From NCBI GenBank assembly GCA_002424365.1, contig DIRQ01000107.1, forward strand, positions 1-11,895: 11,895 nt of DNA, given 5' to 3'. The notes beneath the pieces are model-generated. The model saw only the letters and a list, made by a program, of their open reading frames with translations, ran no database searches and was not told where the DNA came from. Both the position numbers and the translations under genes were made by a program. Origin of the DNA: Syntrophomonas sp. UBA5432 (GTDB lineage: Bacteria > Bacillota > Syntrophomonadia > Syntrophomonadales > Syntrophomonadaceae). Numbering within the stretch: position 1 is the first letter of the stretch; the number at the start of each line of letters is the position of its first letter. This document shows positions 1 through 5,804 of the stretch, piece by piece.

Positions 1-224
1 ACTTTACCGTTCTCCAATTTAACCGGATTTGCATCACCGTCTTCATTGGTGGGTTCCACAACCTCTTTAGCCATTTTAAGAATAGGTGCCAAAACGGATT
101 TGATATCATCTTTGGAATAATAATCAGCAAAGTTCGGATAATTAAAAATCTTTTCCGTAGGTAGCCATTCTTGAATAATAAACTCAAAATCTCTTATATT
201 TTGATATGCAAAATTAGCAGCCAT
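1..224 (-). CDS. Acyl-CoA dehydrogenase, N-terminal fragment (cut by window start)
   Basis: Reading the minus strand from the ATG at 222-224 gives 74 open codons to the window edge, beginning MAANFAYQNIRDFEFIIQEW. This aligns along its whole length with the N-terminus of the complete dehydrogenase at 1655-3487: shared RD, FI, EWL, DYYS, DDI, LK, EV and GK, roughly 40 % identity counted by eye. It is therefore a second copy of the long (about 600-residue) acyl-CoA dehydrogenase type, a flavoprotein oxidising acyl-CoA to enoyl-CoA. Only the N-terminal helical part is visible; the flavin motifs and catalytic glutamate lie outside the window, so activity cannot be judged. An SD-like GGAGGG sits 11 nt upstream of the ATG. 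The gene is divergent from the acetate transporter at 915. Substrate unknown; the family call rests on the paralogue alignment. Confidence 0.85.
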   Translation of the reverse strand, partial: MAANFAYQNIRDFEFIIQEWLPTEKIFNYPNFADYYSKDDIKSVLAPILKMAKEVVEPTNEDGDANPVKLENGK

Positions 225-279
225 ATTTCTATACTCCCTCCATTTTTAAGGAGGCCCCCCCCAATATGTATTGACCAAA

Positions 280-308
280 GTTATATATAGGCTGTATCGC
301 TTGTTTAA
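280..308 (-). promoter_or_regulatory. Candidate proximal promoter of the 1-224 dehydrogenase
   Basis: On the minus strand, TTAAAC (303-308) and TATAAC (280-285) are separated by exactly 17 nt. The -10 matches the sigma-A consensus at 5 of 6 positions and the -35 at only about 3 of 6. If used, it would give a leader of about 50 nt. Weaker overall than the distal candidate at 620-648. Confidence 0.25.
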
Positions 309-415
309 GGAAGCTCCCCCTTTTCTAATTAAATAAACTTCCCCCAAAATATAATGCCTGCAGCGCAGTAACTAATAGATTCCCCCCTGATCACCCCCCA
401 AGTTAGGACTAATCC

Positions 416-494
416 CTACAGTAGAATATTCTAGCGGTCTTTGCTACTTTAAAATGGCTCTGACCACTTCCACCCTTATGCTATTCCGCTGTAG
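416..494 (-). promoter_or_regulatory. Possible structured RNA element in the dehydrogenase leader
   Basis: In minus-strand RNA, CUACAGCGG (494-486) can pair with CCGC (437-434) plus UGUAG (420-416). The second strand is split by a self-complementary 12-mer, UAGAAUAUUCUA (433-422), that can fold as its own short hairpin. Inside the enclosed loop, AAGUGG and CCAUUU can form a further 6-bp stem with one G-U pair. The result would be a junction of three helices lying between the distal promoter candidate and the gene. This was found by eye with no energy calculation; helices this short can arise by chance. Confidence 0.25.
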
Positions 495-619
495 AGCTTC
501 CTTTTCGCAACATAAATACGGCCAACTGCTTTAACTTAACTAGAATGGCATAAAGAATCCTTAAAATGTCTTTATTACCATACCATTCACATAATACCAT
601 TTTCTTTTACTATATATTT

Positions 620-648
620 ATTATAGCCTTAGCCCATGTATGAGTAAA
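620..648 (-). promoter_or_regulatory. Candidate distal promoter of the 1-224 dehydrogenase
   Basis: On the minus strand, TTTACT (643-648) is followed after 17 nt by a perfect TATAAT (620-625). The -35 matches TTGACA at 4 of 6 positions. Transcription would start near 613 and leave an unusually long leader of about 390 nt, containing the G-tracts and the possible RNA fold. It could instead drive an unrecognised transcript. Confidence 0.4.
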
Positions 649-914
649 GGGAAAAGGAATATACGAATTCTTAAAATCTTAAAAGTTAATAATTGCGACA
701 AGTATGCAAGCAGCTTGTAGTAAGTATCCTAAGCCGGTTATGCACTCAACCGTTTTATAAAATGAAAAATGTCACAAAGTCAACAGGATTTTGACAAATG
801 ATGTTGAATATACATGGGGAAATAACAAATATTTATATCTTTCCTTTGAAAGGGGGGTAGGGGCGGATTTTTTCTTGATACGAAAAATATTTTCAACATA
901 TTGGGGAGGGAATT

Positions 915-1559
915 ATGGCAAACGCAAACGAAACTAAGATTAGTGGTCACATTCAACAGGTAGTTGCGAATCCGTCACCACTCGGATTATTGGGATTAGC
1001 TATGGTAACCCTGGTGGCCTGTACGCAAAAACTAGGGATTACTGATGGAACCGCTTACATTATTCCCTGGGCTATATTTTTAGGTGCTACAGCCCAGTTT
1101 GTAGCCGGTTTGTTTGATTTTAAGCATAACAATACCTTTGGGGCCACGGCTTTTTGTGGTTACGGTTTCTTCTGGTTTGGCGTAGCTATGACCTGGATGA
1201 TAGGCAATGGTATGTTTGGTATGCACCCAAGCGCAGTAATTGACATTAACCAACTGGGGTTTGCCTTTTTGGGCTATTTCATTTTCACAGTATACATGAC
1301 CATAGGAGCTATGGGTGCTAATAAGGTACTATTTATTATTTTCTTCTTTATTGACCTGCTCTTCCTGGGGTTATTCATGAGCACCCTGGGCTGGGGCGGA
1401 GAAGCCTGGCATACGCTGGCTGCCTATGCTGAACTTGGTGTTTCCATCTTTTCTTTCTACGGCTCAGCCGCCACCGTACTGAATTCTCATTACGGATATA
1501 CTGTGCTTCCCATCGGTGACCCCTTCGGTCCCTGGACTAGAGCTGCACAGTCTAAATAA
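915..1559 (+). CDS. satP: Acetate uptake/export permease, SatP (YaaH/GPR1/FUN34) family
   Basis: 214-residue membrane protein of the acetate-succinate permease family. The family signature NPSPLGLLGLA is at 19-29, just before the first membrane helix. The second conserved stretch, 64-87, includes GLFDFKHNNTFGATAF. Alternating hydrophobic segments up to about residue 190 fit the family's six helices; the soluble N-terminus is short. E. coli SatP is about 188 residues, so this is full length. The ATG has GGGGAGGG (903-910) directly upstream. Members move acetate with protons as a passive or coupled channel; direction follows the gradient. Between two fatty-acyl-CoA dehydrogenases, the likely role is moving acetate made by beta-oxidation, or taking it up when scarce. 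The gene is single and convergent with the dehydrogenase at 1655-3487, sharing its terminator. The family call is firm; direction of transport is inference. Confidence 0.93.
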   Translation: MANANETKISGHIQQVVANPSPLGLLGLAMVTLVACTQKLGITDGTAYIIPWAIFLGATAQFVAGLFDFKHNNTFGATAFCGYGFFWFGVAMTWMIGNGMFGMHPSAVIDINQLGFAFLGYFIFTVYMTIGAMGANKVLFIIFFFIDLLFLGLFMSTLGWGGEAWHTLAAYAELGVSIFSFYGSAATVLNSHYGYTVLPIGDPFGPWTRAAQSK

Positions 1560-1573
1560 TTCTAAATTATTAT

Positions 1574-1603
1574 AAAAAAAGCAGGTTTTTAACCTGCTTT
1601 TTT
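1574..1603. terminator. Bidirectional intrinsic terminator between satP and the acyl-CoA dehydrogenase
   Basis: GCAGGTT (1581-1587) and AACCTGC (1591-1597) form a 7-bp stem with a 3-nt T loop. It is flanked by seven A (1574-1580) on the left and six T (1598-1603) on the right, so a U-run follows the hairpin on either strand. It lies 14 nt after the transporter stop and about 50 nt after the dehydrogenase stop, and should end both convergent transcripts. Confidence 0.92.
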
Positions 1604-1654
1604 GTTGCCTGAAAAAAAGTTTTCACCTTTCTAGGCCATTTTGTTTTTAACCCT

Positions 1655-3487
1655 CTAAACCAGGAACGCCTCTTCTACTATATCCAGTACTGAGGTGTCT
1701 CCTTCCTTTACAACTTCCAGAGTTCTAAAGATATTAGGCACTATGTTTCTGACAAAATATTTAGCTGCATTTACCTTACCGTTGTAGAAGGGGTAATCAT
1801 AATGGTCACTGCCCAGTTCATCAATCTTCTTCTGGGCTACTAATGCTTGTTCCAGTATAACCTGCCCGCAGATTAGCTCCCCGCTGGCTTGCAGTATCCT
1901 GGTAGCATATAGAGGCATCATGGAAATCTTTTGATTCATAAAATACGAAGCTATAGTGCTCTGGATTTCCTTATAGGCGTTAACTGCCCGCAGGAGTATG
2001 TCCATTTCTTTTTCAAAATTATCTGCACCAGCGTTAGCCGTAGCAAAGTCTTCTATATCCGCCAGCCAGTCAGCAAAAACTTTCCCCTTACCCATCATCC
2101 ATTTACGACCTATCAAGTCCAATGATTGTATATAGTTAGTACCTTCCCATATGGAGTATATTTTTACATCTCTACAAAGCTCTGCGATAGGATATTCCTC
2201 GGAATAGCCATTGCCGCCGAAAACTTGCATAGCTTCAGCCGTCAATTCCCAGGCCCGGTCGGAACAATAGGCCTTTACTATGGGAGTATTAACTTCCAGC
2301 CGGGCCTTCACCCTTCTTACTTCCTCCGGATCCTTGGAATACTGGACAATGTCAAAATAGTAATAAGTCTTAAATATTAAGGCACGCATGGCTTCAACAT
2401 AGGCTTTCAGGTCTAAAAGCATTCTGCGCACATCTTCGTGCTTGATAATGGGCATCCTTTCAGCTTTTGGGTTGGTCATGGGACGCCCCTGAATACGTTC
2501 GGTGGCATAAGCGACTGCATTATTGTATGCCAGGGCAGTCTCTGCCAGGGCAGCATGTCCGGTTTCCATACGGGCTCCATTCATCATCTGGAACATCTGG
2601 GCCATACCCTCGCCTCGGCCCTCAGCATCAGGAGGATTACCCAGGACATAACCCCGGCACTGGTTCTCCTCACCAAAAGCCATTACACAGGTAGCTGAGC
2701 CCTTGATTCCCATCTTATGTTCTATGCCTACACAGTTTACATCATTATTGCCGGCGATGCTGCCATCATCATCCACCCACATTTTAGGCACCGCAAACAG
2801 GGATATACCTTTGGTACCTGGTTTGGCACCTTCTACCCGAGCCAGTACCAGGTGAATTATGTTTTCCGTAATATCCTGTTCCCCACCGGTAATAAAGCAT
2901 TTAGTACCCTTAATGCGATAAACACCATCTACGTCGGTAGGATAAGCCCTGGTTAACAGGTCACCCACATCGCTGCCCGCGTTAGGCTCGGTCAGGCACA
3001 TGGTGCCGCCCCACTCTCCACTGTACATCTTTTCTTTAAAAAGTTTTTTAACGTAGTCATTGCCAAAGCTGGCAATAAGGCTGGCAGCCCCGGCTGTAGC
3101 CAATATATAGGGCATAAAGCCGGCATTGGCTGCTATCTGATATTCAGTACAAGCCCTAAAAAGAGTCTGCGGCAGATGACCTTCGGCTTCCTCATCCTCA
3201 TTACTTCCGCCCCAGCCGTTCTGGTTTAAAAACCAGTACACTTCTTTAAAGGAAGGAGGAACTGTAACTTTTCCTTCGTTAAATTGGGCCTGAATACCTT
3301 CGTTATCATCCCTACTGGGAGCAGTAACTTCCCGGGCTACTTTTAATGCCTGATCCAGGATATTGTCTATATCATCTACGCTATAATAATCCTTAAAAGC
3401 ATCAAAACTAAAAACTTTCCCCATGTCAAGCCATTCTTTTAGTATAAATTTATGATCTCGGGACGAATAAATATAATTTGATGCCAA
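1655..3487 (-). CDS. Acyl-CoA dehydrogenase, long (about 600-residue) type
   Basis: 610-residue flavoprotein oxidising an acyl-CoA to the 2-enoyl-CoA and passing electrons to electron-transfer flavoprotein. Visible landmarks: a family-specific N-terminal extension (about 1-80); the substrate/flavin loop with CLTEPNAGSDVG at 164-175; KCFITGGEQD at 196-205; QVFGGNGYSEEYP at 421-433; and IWEGT at 446-450, with E448 as the expected catalytic base. About 130 residues follow, the extra C-terminal helical domain of the long class, which includes 3-methylmercaptopropionyl-CoA dehydrogenase (DmdC)-like enzymes; ordinary short-chain enzymes are about 380. The start is TTG (3485-3487), preceded 8 nt away by AGGGGG; the nearest upstream ATG is out of frame, and the MASN start matches MAAN of the paralogue at 1-224. 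It is the last gene of the CoA-transferase operon, 102 nt after subunit B. Substrate may be butyryl-CoA or another short acyl-CoA; not decidable here. Confidence 0.93.
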   Translation of the reverse strand: MASNYIYSSRDHKFILKEWLDMGKVFSFDAFKDYYSVDDIDNILDQALKVAREVTAPSRDDNEGIQAQFNEGKVTVPPSFKEVYWFLNQNGWGGSNEDEEAEGHLPQTLFRACTEYQIAANAGFMPYILATAGAASLIASFGNDYVKKLFKEKMYSGEWGGTMCLTEPNAGSDVGDLLTRAYPTDVDGVYRIKGTKCFITGGEQDITENIIHLVLARVEGAKPGTKGISLFAVPKMWVDDDGSIAGNNDVNCVGIEHKMGIKGSATCVMAFGEENQCRGYVLGNPPDAEGRGEGMAQMFQMMNGARMETGHAALAETALAYNNAVAYATERIQGRPMTNPKAERMPIIKHEDVRRMLLDLKAYVEAMRALIFKTYYYFDIVQYSKDPEEVRRVKARLEVNTPIVKAYCSDRAWELTAEAMQVFGGNGYSEEYPIAELCRDVKIYSIWEGTNYIQSLDLIGRKWMMGKGKVFADWLADIEDFATANAGADNFEKEMDILLRAVNAYKEIQSTIASYFMNQKISMMPLYATRILQASGELICGQVILEQALVAQKKIDELGSDHYDYPFYNGKVNAAKYFVRNIVPNIFRTLEVVKEGDTSVLDIVEEAFLV

Positions 3488-3548
3488 GTATAATACCCCC
3501 TAACAACCATAATTCATAAAATATAAATTTCTAATCCCCACATATGTA

Positions 3549-3580
3549 CCAGTTAGCATTCTAAATGGGGGCCTAACCAG
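3549..3580 (-). promoter_or_regulatory. Possible RNA hairpin in the spacer between CoA-transferase subunit B and acyl-CoA dehydrogenase
   Basis: In the minus-strand transcript, CUGGUUAG (3580-3573) can pair with CUAACUGG (3556-3549): eight pairs, two of them G-U. The loop can itself pair CAUU with AAUG. The 102-nt spacer is far longer than the 16 nt between the two transferase genes. The hairpin has no U-run, so a full terminator is unlikely; a role in RNA stability or partial attenuation is possible. Confidence 0.25.
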
Positions 3581-3589
3581 CAACCAATA

Positions 3590-4372
3590 TTAGCTCCCTG
3601 GCATTTTGGTAAAGACCCTGCGGGGGTCAACTACGTTACGCAAAGTTTCCAATATCTCATCGCTGGGAGCAGCAATAATTGGGACTTCACCCTCTGGGAC
3701 CAACAACTCAAAACCGGTACAGGCCTGGGCGATTTCTACGGTCATACCCGGATTTAAACCTTTTATCCGCATCCTTTTACTTACCGGTTCAAAATCGAAA
3801 ACTCCACACTGGGTTACTACCGCCACCGGACCTCCAATTAGTCCTGCTTTTTCCCGGGAATCACCACCATCCAGGTAACCAGGAGTGGTGATAAAATCTA
3901 CCCTTTCAGGAAAACGGTCGGGGGTTTGCAAACCAACCAGTACTGATTTCTCAGTAAGCGATCCGATGTCATTACCGCCGCCGCTCCCTGGCAGTATAGA
4001 TTTAAGATTATCATATGAACCAATAACAGAAGTATTAACATTACCATACATGTCAATTTGGGCGCCGCCCTGGAACGCAATGTCAACATAGCCCAGGGCA
4101 CACTGGCCAAAGGAAGGAGCCATTTCCTGAACCATAGGAGATTTGCGGAAAGTAAAGGGACAGCCTACTGACCAGGGCATATCACCCTCCAAAGGATCCT
4201 GCCCTCCGCTTTCAAAAACCATGGTTATTTTGGGAGCATGGGTCTTGGCTGCCAATATGGCACCTACCATGGGAAGGCCGGTTCCCACGTAAACAATCTG
4301 CCCGTTTTCAATCTGCAAAGAAATGTTGTAGGCTAGCATTTCCAGGGGGTTTGCCGGTTCTATTTTACTCAT
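3590..4372 (-). CDS. CoA-transferase subunit B, glutaconate CoA-transferase (GctB) type
   Basis: 260 residues, close to the roughly 266 of classical glutaconate CoA-transferase beta subunits. The FESGG motif puts a glutamate at residue 54, the same number as the catalytic glutamate known for GctB, which forms the glutamyl-CoA thioester. A conserved glycine-rich PGSGGGNDIG follows at about 128-137. With subunit A it would form a class I CoA-transferase that moves CoA between carboxylates, activating a short-chain acid without ATP. The ATG has AAGGAGG (4381-4387) 8 nt upstream. Only 16 nt separate it from the subunit A stop, and the SD starts immediately after that stop, so translational coupling is likely. 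The substrate is unlikely to be readable from sequence: GctAB-like pairs in syntrophs may act on butyrate or branched acids rather than glutaconate. The catalytic residue is intact. Confidence 0.9.
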   Translation of the reverse strand: MSKIEPANPLEMLAYNISLQIENGQIVYVGTGLPMVGAILAAKTHAPKITMVFESGGQDPLEGDMPWSVGCPFTFRKSPMVQEMAPSFGQCALGYVDIAFQGGAQIDMYGNVNTSVIGSYDNLKSILPGSGGGNDIGSLTEKSVLVGLQTPDRFPERVDFITTPGYLDGGDSREKAGLIGGPVAVVTQCGVFDFEPVSKRMRIKGLNPGMTVEIAQACTGFELLVPEGEVPIIAAPSDEILETLRNVVDPRRVFTKMPGS

Positions 4373-4388
4373 AAATTATACCTCCTTC

Positions 4389-5435
4389 CTAATCCCTTTT
4401 TGGTATGACTTCCTGGTAAGCAAAACTAACCGCGGAATCATCAATATTTGCTTCAGCAGCCTCCATTAACCGGCGGGCATGATCCATGAAGCGGATTCCA
4501 CCTAATTTTTCAATAAAGTCATACTGGTCCTTAGTATCGTATACCCAATAGTTAAAGAAATCCTCAACACTTTCCTGCTTTGGTGTTGCGCAGCGTACCA
4601 ACCATTCCCACCATTCGCGAGCCCAATAATAATAACCCGGGCAGCATCCTGGCAAAGCCCCATAAGGCATGTCTACTACCGCATCTACATACCAGAAGGG
4701 TATGGAAGCACTGGTGTTCTCACGAATGGCCATCTCCGGTACTATTCTTTCCGCAGTAAGAATAACCCTGCGACAAGCTGCGGCCAGAGCTATATCATTT
4801 ATTGCCGGTCCATCAATGATGGCATTACCATAACAGTCTGCTTTTTGGACATGTATTACGCAAACATCAGGGAACAAGGCCGGAATCAAACAGACTGGGT
4901 CCTTATCCTTGCCTACCGGGCTATCAATCACCTTAACATAAGGATTTTGTTTTAACATATCTGAACCCAGCAATTGTTTAGATGCAATAAAGGGGGCACC
5001 TAACTGGGCAGCTTTAAATCCTAGAGCCATAGAACCGTGACTCCAAATGGAAGCAATCTCTGCCTGTTTACTCTTTATAACCCGGGCAAAGTTTTTATCA
5101 TTGCCCCTCATTTCCACCCCTATGTAAGATAAATGAATAGCCTTCATTAATCCCAACGCCATTAAGTACGAACAATTTGACATTGGTGACCCAATACCCA
5201 CCAGGTTTTTTTTCTTCTGGCGAATCATTTCGAAATATGCCTGCAGCGGGGCACGTACATAAGAGAAACCGGTTTCTGCAAAAATATCTCCGTCTTGTAC
5301 ATATTCTGCAATGGCTTCACTTAAACTCATCCGTTTGTCAACCTTGTCCCTTTTTTTCTTGAGGTGATATTCACGGGCACCTTTAAAATCGACAAGCCGC
5401 TGCATTTGTTCTTCTGTTACATATTGGTATCCCAT
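4389..5435 (-). CDS. CoA-transferase subunit A, glutaconate CoA-transferase (GctA) type
   Basis: 348 residues, somewhat longer than the roughly 320 of classical GctA. Recognisable family regions: DGDIFAETGFSYVRAPLQAY (48-67), which binds CoA/substrate in this fold; NLVGIGSP (77-84); PDVCVIHVQKADCYGN (189-204), typical of class I CoA-transferases; and PYGALPGCCPGYY (257-269), a GctA-like motif. A charged extension of about 35 residues precedes the core and an aromatic-rich C-terminus (about 270-310) follows. The start ATG has AAGGAGG 8 nt upstream. It is the first gene of the three-gene operon A-B-dehydrogenase and carries the leader at 5436-5600. With subunit B it should catalyse CoA exchange between an acyl-CoA donor and a carboxylate acceptor in the cytoplasm. 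The family is clear; the physiological substrate pair is inference. Confidence 0.9.
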   Translation of the reverse strand: MGYQYVTEEQMQRLVDFKGAREYHLKKKRDKVDKRMSLSEAIAEYVQDGDIFAETGFSYVRAPLQAYFEMIRQKKKNLVGIGSPMSNCSYLMALGLMKAIHLSYIGVEMRGNDKNFARVIKSKQAEIASIWSHGSMALGFKAAQLGAPFIASKQLLGSDMLKQNPYVKVIDSPVGKDKDPVCLIPALFPDVCVIHVQKADCYGNAIIDGPAINDIALAAACRRVILTAERIVPEMAIRENTSASIPFWYVDAVVDMPYGALPGCCPGYYYWAREWWEWLVRCATPKQESVEDFFNYWVYDTKDQYDFIEKLGGIRFMDHARRLMEAAEANIDDSAVSFAYQEVIPKRD

Positions 5436-5600
5436 ATAACTGGCCTCCTTTGAATAGATTTATTGATGAGAAAGCCCATGTTTTGTAAATATCACCCCCC
5501 TTTTAATTTATTTACCGGCTCCGAAGGTTAACAAACTTAACCAAAAGTTGGACCCGATTATTTTAAATAAAAATAATCGGGTAACGTATTAATTACTATA
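5436..5600 (-). promoter_or_regulatory. 5' leader of the CoA-transferase/acyl-CoA dehydrogenase operon
   Basis: About 165 nt lie between the predicted transcription start (near 5600) and the subunit A ATG. In transcript order they hold a 13-bp perfect hairpin (5582-5552), a GGTTAA-N5-TTAACC dyad (5542-5526), an SD-like AAAAGGGGGGTGAT (5504-5491) and then an ATG at 5479. That ATG opens a 20-codon frame ending at 5417, overlapping the first 19 nt of subunit A in another frame. The SD-to-ATG distance is rather long (about 12 nt), so translation of the short frame is uncertain. The layout is compatible with attenuation or leader-peptide control but does not prove it. Confidence 0.45.
5552..5582. 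repeat. 13-bp perfect inverted repeat (hairpin or operator) in the operon leader
   Basis: ACCCGATTATTTT (5552-5564) and AAAATAATCGGGT (5570-5582) are exact inverse complements around a 5-nt AT loop. There is no following T-run on either strand, so it is not a typical terminator. It begins about 18 nt downstream of the predicted transcription start, where it could act as a repressor site, a transcript-stabilising 5' hairpin or part of an attenuator. Confidence 0.75.
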
Positions 5601-5606
5601 ATTTTA

Positions 5607-5635
5607 ATTATAATGGCATAACTACCTTAATTCAA
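5607..5635 (-). promoter_or_regulatory. Promoter of the CoA-transferase/acyl-CoA dehydrogenase operon
   Basis: On the minus strand, TTGAAT (5630-5635), a 17-nt spacer and a perfect TATAAT (5607-5612) form the best sigma-A-type promoter seen in this window. The -10 is part of a 16-bp AT dyad, TATAAT-N4-ATTATA (5597-5612), reaching to about the start site, which could be an operator or simply AT-rich sequence. Confidence 0.6.
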
Positions 5636-5689
5636 TTAAAAAGATAAATAAAGGAATATAAGGTAGGAATAGTTAGAAAAAAGGCGCAA

Positions 5690-5760
5690 TCACTGGGAGT
5701 AGGGGTAAGGGGTTGGGAGGAATCAAGGGGACGGTTCTTGACTCTTGTCCCCTTGACTCA
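5690..5760. repeat. GC-rich REP-like repeat patch with 10-bp palindrome
   Basis: TCAAGGGGAC (5723-5732) and GTCCCCTTGA (5747-5756) are perfect inverse complements with a 14-nt loop; the octamer CTTGACTC occurs twice (5737-5744 and 5752-5759). Preceding it, 5697-5720 is a G-rich string (GAGTAGGGGTAAGGGGTTGG) that resembles the left arm of the repeat at 10312. From memory, very similar GGGGACGGTTCT...GTCCCC units are scattered through genomes of related Firmicutes near IS200-like (Y1) transposases. No transposase is present here. It lies about 50 nt beyond the stop of the 5805 gene and may end that transcript, but has no U-run. Confidence 0.6.
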
Positions 5761-5804
5761 TTAGACTCGCTGTTAAGTGCCGAATATGTAGGGTTATGTG
5801 GTTT

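Larger units (their letters stand above)
225..914. other. 690-bp divergent spacer between acyl-CoA dehydrogenase and acetate transporter
   Basis: No convincing protein gene is present. Read on the minus strand, toward the dehydrogenase, the spacer holds two promoter candidates, a possible folded RNA (416-494), a 12-bp perfect palindrome (422-433) and five G-tracts of 5 to 8 (C-runs at 255-262, 316-320, 341-345, 382-387 and 394-399). On the plus strand, the transporter side has a G-rich patch at 851-864. The spacer is unusually long for two metabolic genes and is the largest unexplained non-coding block in the window. Confidence 0.7.

Noticed and set aside
255..399. Classical G-quadruplex over the five G-tracts
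   Set aside because: The loops of 20 to 53 nt are far beyond the usual limit; only the closely spaced pair is notable.
791..814. TTGACA (791-796) followed by TATACA (809-814) as a satP promoter
   Set aside because: The spacing is only 12 nt, too short for sigma-A; no other good -10/-35 pair was found upstream of satP.
1931..2956. Plus-strand open frames across the acyl-CoA dehydrogenase
   Set aside because: They lie opposite a fully conserved dehydrogenase, have no SD and no recognisable protein features; they are shadows.
3606..4110. Open frames opposite or overlapping CoA-transferase subunit B
   Set aside because: Subunit B carries intact family motifs including the catalytic glutamate; the other frames have no support.
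5723..5756. Palindrome as an ordinary intrinsic terminator of the 5805 gene
   Set aside because: The 14-nt loop and absence of a U-run on either side fit a REP-like repeat better; a termination role is possible but not shown.
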